A stretch of 64,000 nt of DNA. Origin: Bryobacter sp964387685. Lineage in GTDB: Bacteria > Acidobacteriota > Terriglobia > Bryobacterales > Bryobacteraceae. Location: positions 124,001 to 188,000 of the forward strand of contig CAYLXK010000002.1 in the NCBI GenBank assembly GCA_964387685.1. The letters run 5' to 3'. The notes below the pieces were generated by a model. That model saw only the letters and a list, made by a program, of their open reading frames with translations, did no database searches and was not told the origin of the DNA. A program made the translations under genes and the position numbers. Below, one piece after another: positions 8,196-16,864 of the stretch (positions are counted from its first letter, which is position 1; every line of letters begins with the position of its first letter).

Positions 8196-9194
8196 ATGAC
8201 CTTTCTCGACGCGAAGACCGCGCGCGTTTGCTGCACGATTCTGGCCTTCGCGCTCGCGCTCTGGATGTCCTGGACGCTGCGGGAACTCGTTTTTCTCCTC
8301 TTGCTGGGTCTCTTCCTTGCCTACACGATTGAGCCCTTGATCGGTTATCTGCGCCGCATCGCTCCCCGTTCCATTTCGCGCAATCTCGCCATTGTCGTCG
8401 TATTCGTCGCCGTGTTGGCTCTCGTTTCCGTCGCCGCGGCTTGGCTGGGCCGTCGCGTCGCCGAACAAGCGGTCGCTCTGATGGCCAAGCTTCCCGATCT
8501 CTCCCGCGAGCCCACCCGCTTTAGCGGCTTTCCCCTTCCCGAAGCCCTCGAACCCTTCCGGGACGACGTCCTGAAATTTGGGATGGACCTGGTACAGCAG
8601 GTGGCCGGCAGCCTGCTTAGCGGCCTTGGCGGCGCCACCCTCTTCATCCTCGTGCCGATTTTCGCCCTCTATTTTTTGAAGGACGGCCCCTTGCTGCGCG
8701 ACGGCTTTCTCGCCTTTTTCGCCCAGTTCACCGACCCCGCCGGACTCAGGGGCCTCTTCGGCGAATTCCACGACCTCTTAAGCAAATACATCCGCGCCTT
8801 GCTGCTGCTCAGCCTGCTGGTCTTCGCTGTCTATACCGTCTTCTACCAGGTCGCGGGTGTGCCCTACGCGCTGCTGCTGGCCACGCTCGCCGCCTTGCTT
8901 GAAATCATCCCCATCGCCGGCTGGATCAGCGCCGCGGGCATCAGCACTCTCATCGCCGCCTTTAGCGGCTACCCTCATTGGGGCTGGATGTTGATTTTCT
9001 ATCTTGTGTTCCGGGTTGTCCAGGACTACGTTTTCGTTCCCTATCTGATGAGCGAGGGCATTGAACTGCACGCCATCGTCGTGCTCGCCGGGGTAATCGC
9101 CGGCGAGTTGCTGGGCGGTGTCCCCGGTATGTTTCTCTCCATCCCCGCGCTGGCCGCGGCCCGTATCCTATGGCGGCATTTCTACAGAGTCTGA
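8196..9194 (+). CDS. AI-2E family transporter (PerM/UPF0118-like permease)
   Basis: A 332-residue polytopic inner-membrane protein of the AI-2E exporter superfamily. There are two hydrophobic helices at residues 9-45, a soluble/amphipathic segment, and a C-terminal block of helices with the family's IFALYFLKDG, LEIIPIAGWISA and GVIAGELLGGVPGMFLSIPA signatures. Members export varied substrates (autoinducer-2, cations, folate-like compounds), so the substrate here is unknown. It is divergent from the carboxylase operon, and its 3' end overlaps the next gene by 25 bp, so the two are likely co-transcribed. Confidence 0.9.
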   Translation: MTFLDAKTARVCCTILAFALALWMSWTLRELVFLLLLGLFLAYTIEPLIGYLRRIAPRSISRNLAIVVVFVAVLALVSVAAAWLGRRVAEQAVALMAKLPDLSREPTRFSGFPLPEALEPFRDDVLKFGMDLVQQVAGSLLSGLGGATLFILVPIFALYFLKDGPLLRDGFLAFFAQFTDPAGLRGLFGEFHDLLSKYIRALLLLSLLVFAVYTVFYQVAGVPYALLLATLAALLEIIPIAGWISAAGISTLIAAFSGYPHWGWMLIFYLVFRVVQDYVFVPYLMSEGIELHAIVVLAGVIAGELLGGVPGMFLSIPALAAARILWRHFYRV

Positions 9195-10087
9195 CGGCCC
9201 TGTTCCTGCTCGCTACCCTCGCCTCGGCCCATTCGATTAGCGTCAGCGTGGGCGAAGGCAAGATCGAGGGAGACACCTTAACGCTTTCCTTGCGCATTCC
9301 GCGCTATGAAGCCGAACATTTGGGCCAGGCCCAGGCCGCCGCCGCCTTTCGTTTCCGCGACGCCACGATTACGGCGCAGGCCTGTGCCTTCGAAGCCGAC
9401 GAATTCCGCTGCCAATTCACCTACCGCTTTTCACAACCCGTCGGCGAGCGCCTCGAGGCGGAAGTCCAACTCGCCCGCGTGACGGTGCCCAATCACGTCC
9501 ACATCCTCCACCTCAGCCGCGCGGGCGTCCAGCGCCAAGCCATCTTCGACCGTGCCTTTGAACGCGACACCCTCGATTTCCACCAGTCCAGCATGGCCGA
9601 AACCGCCTCTCGAGGCGCGCGCCTCGGCGCCGCCCAGCTCCTCTTCCAACCGGTTGTGCTGGTCCTGCTGGCCACGATCGGTCTGCTCAAGCGGCCCTGG
9701 GTCTACCTGGCCGCCTCCGCTGTTTCTTTTCTCGCAGTTTTGCCCGACCGTTTCTATGCCACCCCGGGCTTCTTCGAACTCGCGGGCGCCGTGGCCATCG
9801 CCTATCTCGCCATCGAACGCCTCGCCTTCCCCGACGCCGCACCGCATTGGCTCGCCTTCGCTCTCATTGGCGCCATTGAAGGCGCGGGTCTCGCGGTCCT
9901 GGCCCGCCCCACCGCTGCCGCGGCGCTTTCTTTCGGCGCCGGTAATCTGCTGCTACAAGCTTTCTTGAGCCTTCTCGCCTGGCAATTGGCGCGTGGATGG
10001 GGGAAGCGGTGGTGGCGGGGAACTTTTGCCGCGCTCGCCGCGTTTGGAATTCTGGAGAGTCTATGGATCTACGTAAAGCGATTCTAG
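9170..10087 (+). CDS. HupE/UreJ-like membrane protein, degenerate
   Basis: A 305-residue protein with an N-terminal signal peptide (cleavage near residue 20), an extracytoplasmic beta-rich domain to about 140, then five or six hydrophobic helices. This layout matches HupE/UreJ_2 proteins. However, the family's membrane GxDHxLF signature is replaced by GARLGAAQLLFQP, so the metal-binding histidine appears lost and the assignment is tentative. The start lies inside the permease gene (25-bp overlap); the stop overlaps the start of the next gene by 25 bp. Confidence 0.6.
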   Translation: MAAFLQSLTALFLLATLASAHSISVSVGEGKIEGDTLTLSLRIPRYEAEHLGQAQAAAAFRFRDATITAQACAFEADEFRCQFTYRFSQPVGERLEAEVQLARVTVPNHVHILHLSRAGVQRQAIFDRAFERDTLDFHQSSMAETASRGARLGAAQLLFQPVVLVLLATIGLLKRPWVYLAASAVSFLAVLPDRFYATPGFFELAGAVAIAYLAIERLAFPDAAPHWLAFALIGAIEGAGLAVLARPTAAAALSFGAGNLLLQAFLSLLAWQLARGWGKRWWRGTFAALAAFGILESLWIYVKRF

Positions 10088-11394
10088 TCGTTGCCCTTGC
10101 TTCGGCCTGTGCGGCCCAGGAGATCGCCGCCAAGGCGGACGCCTTCCTTTCCGCCTATGAGCAACAGAAAAAATTCAGCGGCGTGGCCGTGATCGCCAAG
10201 GACGGCAAGCCCCTTTTCGCCAAGGCCTATGGGATGGCGAATGCCGATTGGCGCATTCCGAACGATCTCGAGACCCGCTTCCGCCTCGGCAGCATCACCA
10301 AGCAATTCACGGCCGCCGCAATTCTGAAGCTCGAAGAACAGGGCAAGCTCAAGACGGGCGCCAAGGCCTGCGACTACCTGCCTTCCTGCCCCCCGCTCTG
10401 GCAATCTCTCACCATTCACCAACTGCTCAATCACACCGCCGGCCTGCCCAACTTCACGGCCGTGGACGCCTACCGCACCATTCAGTCCCGGCCCTCCCGC
10501 TCTCAGGAGCAACTGAAGCTCATCGAGGGCAAGCCTCTTGATTTCGACCCCGGCACCAAGTTTTCTTACTCCAATACCGGCTACCTCTTGCTTGGCCTCA
10601 TCATCGAGAAAGCGTCCGGCATGCCGTTTGAGGCCTACCTGGCGAAGGAAATTTTCACCCCAGCCGGCATGACCTCGACGCTCTCGGATTCCACGAACGC
10701 CGTTATCCCGAAACGCGCCGAAGGCTATGTCTCGAACGGAGGCAAAATGACCCGCGCCAAGTTCATCGACATGTCCATACCCGGCGCCGCGGGCAACGTC
10801 CTGTCTACCGCCGAGGACCTCGTGCGCTGGGACCGCGCGCTGGCTGAAAACAAGGTGATCTCCGCGGAAAGCCGCGCCCGCATGCTCACCGCCGAAAAAG
10901 GCAACTACGGTTACGGCTCCACGGTCGGCAACCTCCAGGGCAAGCGCGTGGACGGCCACGGCGGCGGCATCGACGGCTTTGTTACCAACTTCGCCCGCAT
11001 CGCCGACGATAATGTTGCGGTGATCGTCCTTTCCAATTTCGAGGACGCGCCGCTCGGAGAAATCTTCAACGGCCTGATGCGCCTTTCCCAAGGCGGCGCC
11101 GTCGAACTCCCCGTTCTGCGCCAGGAAATCGAACTCGATACGGCGACGCTCGACGAGTACCTGGGCCGCTACGAAATCGCGCCCACCTTCAGCATCGTCT
11201 TCACTCGCGAGGGCAAACAACTGATCACCCAGGGCACCGGTCAGGGCAAGCTCCCCGTCTTTGCCGAAGCCAAAGATAAGCTCTTTGCCAAGGCCGTCAA
11301 CGCCACTCTGGAAATACAGCGGGCGAACGGTAAAGTCACCGGCCTCATCCTGAAGCAGGGCGGGCGTGAGATTAAGGCCCCCAAGGTCGAATAA
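10063..11394 (+). CDS. Secreted serine hydrolase, class C beta-lactamase family
   Basis: A 443-residue periplasmic or secreted protein with a signal peptide (cleavage near Ala18) and a beta-lactamase/transpeptidase-like fold. The three active-site motifs are present: SITK (Ser77, Lys80), YSN (169-171) and HGG (299-301). Such proteins include esterases, D-aminopeptidases and peptidoglycan hydrolases, so antibiotic hydrolysis should not be assumed. The C-terminal 100 residues form a lipocalin-like add-on common in this family. I chose the ATG at 10063 because GGAG lies about 6 nt upstream and the signal peptide follows directly. Confidence 0.9.
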   Translation: MDLRKAILVVALASACAAQEIAAKADAFLSAYEQQKKFSGVAVIAKDGKPLFAKAYGMANADWRIPNDLETRFRLGSITKQFTAAAILKLEEQGKLKTGAKACDYLPSCPPLWQSLTIHQLLNHTAGLPNFTAVDAYRTIQSRPSRSQEQLKLIEGKPLDFDPGTKFSYSNTGYLLLGLIIEKASGMPFEAYLAKEIFTPAGMTSTLSDSTNAVIPKRAEGYVSNGGKMTRAKFIDMSIPGAAGNVLSTAEDLVRWDRALAENKVISAESRARMLTAEKGNYGYGSTVGNLQGKRVDGHGGGIDGFVTNFARIADDNVAVIVLSNFEDAPLGEIFNGLMRLSQGGAVELPVLRQEIELDTATLDEYLGRYEIAPTFSIVFTREGKQLITQGTGQGKLPVFAEAKDKLFAKAVNATLEIQRANGKVTGLILKQGGREIKAPKVE

Positions 11395-11464
11395 CCGTGG
11401 CCTGAATGCTCCTTGACCCCGGCGGCCAATTCTTCTAACCTTTGCCAGGAGAGGAAGAAACGGC

Positions 11465-12229
11465 ATGCCTTCAGACAGGGAATTCCTGCAGGGACATTGG
11501 CGCATCGCGTCGCTCGAAGTGGATGGCGCAAACGTCGGCGCAGGTCTTCTGGCCGGCGCTTCGATAACGCTCGCCGGTGACCGTTTCGTCACTGCCAGCA
11601 TGGGTGTTGAATACGCGGGTCAACTTCTCTTGCACCCGGACACTTCGCCCAAGTCCCTGGCCCTCCGCTTTGAATCCGGACCCGAAGCCGGCAATACCAA
11701 TTACGGCATTTACGAAGTAAGCGGCGACGGCTGGCGCCTGTGCTTGAACGTGAGCGGCGGTCCGGCGCCCGCCTCCTTTGCTACCGCCCCTGGTTCAGGA
11801 TTCGCGCTCGAATCCTTGGTTCGCGCTTCCTCGCCGCCTGCCTCCCCATCCAAGCCCAGTGCCGCACCCTTGGAGCCCATCGAGGAACTACAAGGCGAAT
11901 GGCTCATGCTCAGCTGCTTGCGGGGCGGGGAACCGCTTCCGCCTGATTTTGTCCGCCACGGTAAACGCCGCGTGCAGGGTCTCGACACCACCCTGCACTT
12001 CGGCCCGCAACTTTTCATGAAAGGTCATCTAACCCGCGATGCGGGCGGCGCCGTCCTGCATCACACCGCCGGCCAACTGACCGACGCGACCCAATTGGGC
12101 ATTTTTGAAGTCGACGGAGATACGCTCAAGACTTGCTTTGCCCCATCAGGCGGCACGCGGCCTGCGAGCTTTAGGTCCACCGCCCAGGGCGGGGAAACCT
12201 TGTCCACGTGGAAGCGCGTGGGGCCCTAG
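11465..12229 (+). CDS. Protein with two TIGR03067-like domains
   Basis: A 254-residue protein built from two related units, residues about 5-115 and 138-250. Each starts with LQGxW and ends in a segment of the type GIYEVSGDGWRLCLN...PASF or GIFEVDGDTLKTCFA...PASF. This is the TIGR03067/lipocalin-like pattern common in Planctomycetes and Acidobacteria. A Pro/Ser-rich linker joins the halves. No signal peptide is seen. Function unknown. An AGGAG-type Shine-Dalgarno lies upstream of the ATG. The 3' end overlaps tpiA convergently by 4 bp. Confidence 0.75.
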   Translation: MPSDREFLQGHWRIASLEVDGANVGAGLLAGASITLAGDRFVTASMGVEYAGQLLLHPDTSPKSLALRFESGPEAGNTNYGIYEVSGDGWRLCLNVSGGPAPASFATAPGSGFALESLVRASSPPASPSKPSAAPLEPIEELQGEWLMLSCLRGGEPLPPDFVRHGKRRVQGLDTTLHFGPQLFMKGHLTRDAGGAVLHHTAGQLTDATQLGIFEVDGDTLKTCFAPSGGTRPASFRSTAQGGETLSTWKRVGP

Positions 12230-12975
12230 AAGTTTACGATCTTTGCGAAGCCGGCCGGGTCCAGCGAGGCCCCTCCCACCAGCGCCCCGTCGATCTCCGC
12301 TTCGGCCATCAGGGAGCTGACATTCTCGGGCTTTACCGAACCCCCATAGAGAATCCGCACGCTCGCCGCCGCCTCGTCCCCGAACTTCACACTCACCAAT
12401 CCTCGAATCACTTGGTGCGCTTCGGCCGCCATCGCGGGCGTAGCCGTCTTGCCCGTCCCAATCGCCCACACGGGCTCATATGCGATCGCGACTTGCGAAA
12501 ACTCCTCGCCCGTCAAGCCCGCGATGCCGCCCGCGAACTGCTTCTCCAGCACCGCCTCAGTCTCGCCCGCTTCGCGCTCGGCCAGCATCTCACCCACGCA
12601 CAAGATCACCTTCAACCCCGCCGCAATCGCCGCCTGCGTCCGCTTCAACACCGTGTCGTCCGTCTCGCCGAAATATTGCCGCCGCTCGGAGTGGCCCACG
12701 ATCACCCACGTGCAGCCAATCGCCTTCAACATCGGCCCTGAAATCTCGCCCGTAAACGCGCCTTCTTTAGCCCAATACAGATTCTGGGCCCCAATGGCCA
12801 CCTTCGATCCCTCGGCCGCACTCAAGGCCGCCGCAAGGTCGATGTACGGCGCGCACACAGCCACGTCACAATGGTCCGCCGCGACCACCAACGGCAGGAA
12901 AGCGGTAAAAAAGGAGCTTGTCTCGGCCGGCGTCTTGAACATCTTCCAATTCGCCGCCATCAAGGGTTTACGCAT
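12226..12975 (-). CDS. tpiA: Triosephosphate isomerase
   Basis: A 249-residue TIM-barrel enzyme interconverting dihydroxyacetone phosphate and glyceraldehyde 3-phosphate in glycolysis. Active-site residues are all visible: Asn9 and Lys11 (ANWKM), His95 (VGHSERR) and Glu167 (AYEPVWAIGTG), plus the phosphate-binding YGGSV and GGASL loops. Length is normal. It is not next to gap or pgk here; its neighbours are a phosphodiesterase upstream (same strand, 11-bp gap) and a convergent gene. A TAAACT lies 8 nt before the ATG. Confidence 0.97.
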   Translation of the reverse strand: MRKPLMAANWKMFKTPAETSSFFTAFLPLVVAADHCDVAVCAPYIDLAAALSAAEGSKVAIGAQNLYWAKEGAFTGEISGPMLKAIGCTWVIVGHSERRQYFGETDDTVLKRTQAAIAAGLKVILCVGEMLAEREAGETEAVLEKQFAGGIAGLTGEEFSQVAIAYEPVWAIGTGKTATPAMAAEAHQVIRGLVSVKFGDEAAASVRILYGGSVKPENVSSLMAEAEIDGALVGGASLDPAGFAKIVNF

Positions 12976-12986
12976 AAGCCGTTAGT

Positions 12987-14183
12987 TTAGCGTTCCAGCT
13001 TCACGCCCAGAATCGAGGCAAACTTCGCCGCCGCATCCTCCATCGGCATCGCGGGCAGCTTGGCCGGCGCAATCCCTTCGCCCCACAAAAGAAACGCCGC
13101 CCGGTAATCGCTCAAGCCCGGCCAGAAGCCGTGATTGCCGATCTCGTGCGGCGGCATCGCGAGTTTGGTTGCACCCGCGCCCCCATACTGAAAGCCCTCA
13201 TGCCGCTTTGGTTCAAACGCGGCCACCATCCCCTTGCTCATCTCCGGCGCAAAGCGGGCCACTTCCCCGGGCGGCACTTTGCGGCCCAGGTAACCGGATT
13301 TCTCCAGTTTCTCCGCCGCCTCGGCGCTGAGCGCAAACAGCAGCCCCCCGTAGCTGCGCACTTTACCGGCAAGCCCCAATTCCATGTCCAGTACGGCGAC
13401 GCTCAACTCGCGGTCCACCCTCTCAAAGCCGTGATCGCTCACCACCGCAATCACCGCACTCGCCGGCGCGGCCGCGACGATCTCCGCAATGTACGCGTCA
13501 GTTTGTTCCAGCGTCGCGTTGGCCTCTTTCTCGTAAGGCCCATGATCGTGCGCCACGGCGTCCAGGTCCACGAAATGCAGCAACAACAAATCGGGCCTTT
13601 CGTGTTTTAGCAGATACACGGTCGCCACCTTGCGCGTCCGGTCGTCCACCCAGGATTGCCGGAAGCTGGGATCAATCTTTTCGATCTTTTCCACCAAGCC
13701 CGGCGTCGCCTTCTCATAGATCGAAATGTAGTCCATGCTGCCGCCCAGACGGCCCCGGAAGTACTCGGGCAGATTGAAGTCGATATCCGCGTTCACCGTC
13801 ACCGGCCACGTAATCGCCGCGCTTTTCAAGCCCGCCTTGCGCGTGGCATGCCACAGCGTCTTGGTCTTGAGCATGTCGGCGAACCAGTAATAGTCGCCCG
13901 TATCCTGCCGCGGCCGGCGATTGCTCAAAATCCCATGCTCGCGCGGCGGCACGCCCGTAATCAGCGTCGTATGCGAGGGCCAGGTGACCGTCGGCACCAC
14001 GCCCGCCATTCCGTCGGCCCAGGCGCCTTCGCGCATCAGTTTGCGCAAGGTGGGAATCTTCAGCCCCAGCTTGTCCGCATCGCGTAGGTAGCGGTGGTCC
14101 AACCCATCGACACTAATCACCACCAAGGGGCGCCGTTGCGCAAAAAGAGAAATGGCCGCGAGCAGCAGAATGACGATTCGCAT
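12987..14183 (-). CDS. Secreted type I phosphodiesterase/nucleotide pyrophosphatase
   Basis: A 398-residue alkaline-phosphatase-superfamily enzyme with a signal peptide (residues 1-15). Metal and nucleophile motifs are visible: VISVDGLDHRY (first Asp), VPTVTWPSHTTLITG (Thr nucleophile), HFVDLDAVAHDHG and VVSDHGFE, and the last His in ANNHG-like EIGNHGFWP. Family members cleave phosphodiester or pyrophosphate bonds of nucleotides or lipid headgroups; the substrate cannot be read from sequence. Confidence 0.9.
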   Translation of the reverse strand: MRIVILLLAAISLFAQRRPLVVISVDGLDHRYLRDADKLGLKIPTLRKLMREGAWADGMAGVVPTVTWPSHTTLITGVPPREHGILSNRRPRQDTGDYYWFADMLKTKTLWHATRKAGLKSAAITWPVTVNADIDFNLPEYFRGRLGGSMDYISIYEKATPGLVEKIEKIDPSFRQSWVDDRTRKVATVYLLKHERPDLLLLHFVDLDAVAHDHGPYEKEANATLEQTDAYIAEIVAAAPASAVIAVVSDHGFERVDRELSVAVLDMELGLAGKVRSYGGLLFALSAEAAEKLEKSGYLGRKVPPGEVARFAPEMSKGMVAAFEPKRHEGFQYGGAGATKLAMPPHEIGNHGFWPGLSDYRAAFLLWGEGIAPAKLPAMPMEDAAAKFASILGVKLER

Positions 14184-14231
14184 AACGCCATTCTCGCCCC
14201 GCGGCCATTACTTTGCGATGAAAAGTCGCCC

Positions 14232-15074
14232 CTATCGCAGCGTGTTCAACAGGCTGATGCCGAAGCGCACATCCTTGCGCCAGCGCTCCAGGTCTGTCCC
14301 TTCGCGCTCAATCACCAGAGGACCCGTATAGCCGATCTCTTTCAGCTTCTTCACATAACGCTCGATGCCGACGCTGCCTTGGCCAAGCGGCTTCTCCGTC
14401 CCCAAGCTGCCGGGTTTGGCCGGGTCCGGCCAATCGCCGTCTTTCACGTGCACGCTCCGGATGTGGCCTTTCAATACTTCCATGGCCTCGATCGGGTCGC
14501 TGGTCCCGTACAGAATCATGTTCGCCGGATCGAAGTTGATCGCCAGGTTCGGCCGGTCCGTATCCACCAGAAAATCCAGCAGCACGGGCGCCGGCTCCTG
14601 GCCGGTCTCCAGGTGAAAGCTTACGCCAACATTGGCCGCATAGTCGCAGATCCGCCGCACCATCGCCTGCACGGCCACGTAATCCGGATGATTCTTATCG
14701 TGCGGCACAAAGCCGATGTGGCAAGCGAAAACGGGAATGCCCGCTTGCGCCGCGAAGTCGATCAGCCCCAACGTGCGCGCCTCCCGCGCTTCCCGCGTCG
14801 CGGGCGGAATAAATCCCACGGTATTTTCGACGGTAGGAATGTCCGCATAATCCTCGCCGGTGTAGGCGCCGGTAACCGTCAATAGCGTTAGTTCGGCCTC
14901 CTCGGCCGCCGCCATCCATTCGGCCGCATTCCAATCGATCACAAAGTCGCCGCTCGCGCCCAACTGCGCACAGTTCACGCCCAGCTCCTTCAATGCCTGC
15001 AATTGCACCAGCGCGGGTTGATCGTTCCGCGCCCAAAAAATTACGCCCGTTTCGAGCGCTTTCAAATTCGACAT
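14232..15074 (-). CDS. Sugar phosphate isomerase/epimerase (xylose isomerase-like TIM barrel)
   Basis: A 280-residue AP-endonuclease-2/xylose-isomerase-like TIM barrel. Metal-ligand-type segments are seen: FHLETGQEP, INFDPANMI, HVKDGDW and a final VIEREG. It probably isomerises or epimerises a sugar or cyclitol. The ATG at 15074 has AAAGG/GGAAAGG upstream and a start within the preceding gene (13-bp overlap with a Gfo/Idh/MocA oxidoreductase), the usual pairing in sugar or inositol catabolism. Confidence 0.9.
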   Translation of the reverse strand: MSNLKALETGVIFWARNDQPALVQLQALKELGVNCAQLGASGDFVIDWNAAEWMAAAEEAELTLLTVTGAYTGEDYADIPTVENTVGFIPPATREAREARTLGLIDFAAQAGIPVFACHIGFVPHDKNHPDYVAVQAMVRRICDYAANVGVSFHLETGQEPAPVLLDFLVDTDRPNLAINFDPANMILYGTSDPIEAMEVLKGHIRSVHVKDGDWPDPAKPGSLGTEKPLGQGSVGIERYVKKLKEIGYTGPLVIEREGTDLERWRKDVRFGISLLNTLR

Positions 15075-16069
15075 TCCAAGACCTTTCCTTTTTGCTCGCG
15101 CGAGGCGAGCAGTAGATTTGCTAGCGTGACGGAGCGCGCCGAATCCGCCGGCCGGCACCTAGCGGGTTCGACGCCAGCCTCCACGCACCTCACAAAATAT
15201 TCGATCTCCGCCTGGTACCCATCCACCTCGCCCGCCTCCACGAGGCTGGCCCCCCGTGCCGCTTGATAGAGGGTCGCCTTCGGCTCCCGAACGTGGTAAT
15301 CCATCGTGCCGTTTTCCGCCACCACCGTGTACTCCATCGAAAACGGGTAGCCTTCGTGATGCCATCCGCCCGTGATGGTCGCCGTGAATTTAGGATAAAA
15401 GAGCTCTGCGGTGATCACGTCGATCTGCCGCTCAAGTTCCTCGTGCCCCGTCGCGCTCACGCGTTCCGGCGCGCCAAACAGGTACAGGGCCATATCGATG
15501 TCGTGGATCAGGAGATCGAAAACACCCCCGCCCGACTGCGTCTTGTCTCGCAGCCAGGGGCCCCAGCCCGGCGCTGCGCACTTGCGCCGAAGTAGCGCCG
15601 TCCTCACCTCGCCCGCCCGGCCTTCGTCCAGCCAATTTTTCAGCCCCACGTAGGCCGGAAAAAAGCGAAGAACCTGCGCCACCATCAACGTCTTCTTGGC
15701 CTCATCCGCTGCGGCCATCATCCGCGCGCAGGCGGCCTCGTCGATGGCCATGGGCTTCTCCACCAATACGTGCTTGCCCGCCCGCAACGCTTCAATCGCA
15801 AAAGCCTCATGCAGTTTGGTGGGGAGGCACAGGTCCACGGCCTCTATCTCGCGGTCCAGCAGCACTTCGGGAAAGCTACGGTACGTCTTCAATTGCGAAA
15901 AATCCATCGCCGCGTCGAAGCCGGGCATATTGCCCGCGACGCCCGATAGGTCGCCTTGCAGTTTCTTATCGTCGCGCGACACGACGGCCAGTTTCAGCCC
16001 GGAGATGCGGCTTGCCGCTTTGAGGTGGGTGGCCCCCATGAATCCGAGGCCGACGATTGCTAAGGTCAT
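15062..16069 (-). CDS. Gfo/Idh/MocA family oxidoreductase
   Basis: A 335-residue NAD(P)-dependent dehydrogenase. The N-terminal Rossmann motif is GLGFMG (residues 7-12), the catalytic-type EKPMA follows VLVEK, and IHDIDMALYLFG carries the family's HxxD-like active-site histidine. The substrate is likely a sugar or cyclitol; specificity is not predictable. It overlaps the downstream isomerase gene by 13 bp, so they form an operon. A perfect stem-loop lies 5-22 nt upstream of the ATG. Confidence 0.93.
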   Translation of the reverse strand: MTLAIVGLGFMGATHLKAASRISGLKLAVVSRDDKKLQGDLSGVAGNMPGFDAAMDFSQLKTYRSFPEVLLDREIEAVDLCLPTKLHEAFAIEALRAGKHVLVEKPMAIDEAACARMMAAADEAKKTLMVAQVLRFFPAYVGLKNWLDEGRAGEVRTALLRRKCAAPGWGPWLRDKTQSGGGVFDLLIHDIDMALYLFGAPERVSATGHEELERQIDVITAELFYPKFTATITGGWHHEGYPFSMEYTVVAENGTMDYHVREPKATLYQAARGASLVEAGEVDGYQAEIEYFVRCVEAGVEPARCRPADSARSVTLANLLLASREQKGKVLECRI

Positions 16070-16074
16070 GCTGC

Positions 16075-16092
16075 TAGGGTCTTTCGACCCTA
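16075..16092. promoter_or_regulatory. Perfect 7-bp inverted repeat in the leader of the Gfo/Idh gene
   Basis: On the minus strand TAGGGTC, a GAAA tetraloop and GACCCTA form a stem-loop that ends 5 nt before the ATG at 16069. It could act as an operator for the sugar operon or as an RNA element controlling translation. It has no T-tract, so a terminator role is unlikely. Confidence 0.45.
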
Positions 16093-16116
16093 AAAGCGTA
16101 GCATTGGTTGCCGCCC

Positions 16117-16755
16117 TTACATCGTTACGACGTCAAAATGAAAGCGTTCCGGCGGCAGATCCGACACCGGTCCCGTGCTCAGGTGCGACCAGGTTTCAAA
16201 AGCCGACTTCGCCAGTGTCCCGTTCAAATAGAAAAGGAACTGATCGCTAAAGCAGGCCAACGGCGGCGGCTGCCGGAACGTAAGGCGGAGGCCCACAGAA
16301 CCCTCCAGCGGTACGCCTTCCGTGGAGGGGATGCCCTTGGCCTTGTCTTCCAGCAACGTCACAAAACTGGCGCGCCCCGCGTGCGGCCAAAGGTCGGCCT
16401 TCAATAGCGGCCTTAAATCGCTCCGCATCTCGAAGGTCATCTCGCACTGCCGGATCCACTCGAGAATCGAGTCCCCCCAAGCCCATTGGTGCTGAAAGGT
16501 CAGATACTGGTCGACTAGATTGAGCGCCAGGTCCATGCGTCGCCGCTCATAGTCAAGTTCAAGAGCCGGGTCGGGAATCGGCGGGTGGTGGATCATATCG
16601 CCCGCCTCCAAGACCTCCGATGCCATCGTCATCATCTTTTCCATGCGTCGGCTTCCGCCAGCACAGACCGGTGTCGAACGGACCAGCAACGGGGGCAGTT
16701 CGTGCGTTCGGTCCCCTGGAAGCTCCACGAATTTGCGTTCGCCAAGAATCTCCAT
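16117..16755 (-). CDS. Unknown protein, family A member 1
   Basis: A 212-residue soluble protein I do not recognise. It shares scattered motifs with the product at 31862-32509: an N-terminal ELPPL/KLPPL, a central ELD, LxWIxQC, SFxxLLED, a GLxxxF stretch and a C-terminal PxxFxFD. The order is the same in both, so they look like distant paralogues. No membrane segments or signal peptide. The ATG at 16755 is preferred over 16800 because GAGG lies 7 nt upstream. Its C-terminal neighbour on the other side of a 110-bp gap is the PEGA kinase gene, on the same strand. Confidence 0.75.
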   Translation of the reverse strand: MEILGERKFVELPGDRTHELPPLLVRSTPVCAGGSRRMEKMMTMASEVLEAGDMIHHPPIPDPALELDYERRRMDLALNLVDQYLTFQHQWAWGDSILEWIRQCEMTFEMRSDLRPLLKADLWPHAGRASFVTLLEDKAKGIPSTEGVPLEGSVGLRLTFRQPPPLACFSDQFLFYLNGTLAKSAFETWSHLSTGPVSDLPPERFHFDVVTM

Positions 16756-16864
16756 AGTTACCTCGCTACCACTACTCAGGCATATCGGCCGCGCCGACAT
16801 GTTCCTGCAATTATAGGACGTGGACGAAAAAGTTCAAGTTCCAAATTGCGGAATTTGTTGCGCG

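Noticed and set aside
10084..11601. 505-codon open frame on the minus strand
   Set aside because: Mirror of the serine-hydrolase gene in a GC-rich genome; low complexity, no recognisable domains.
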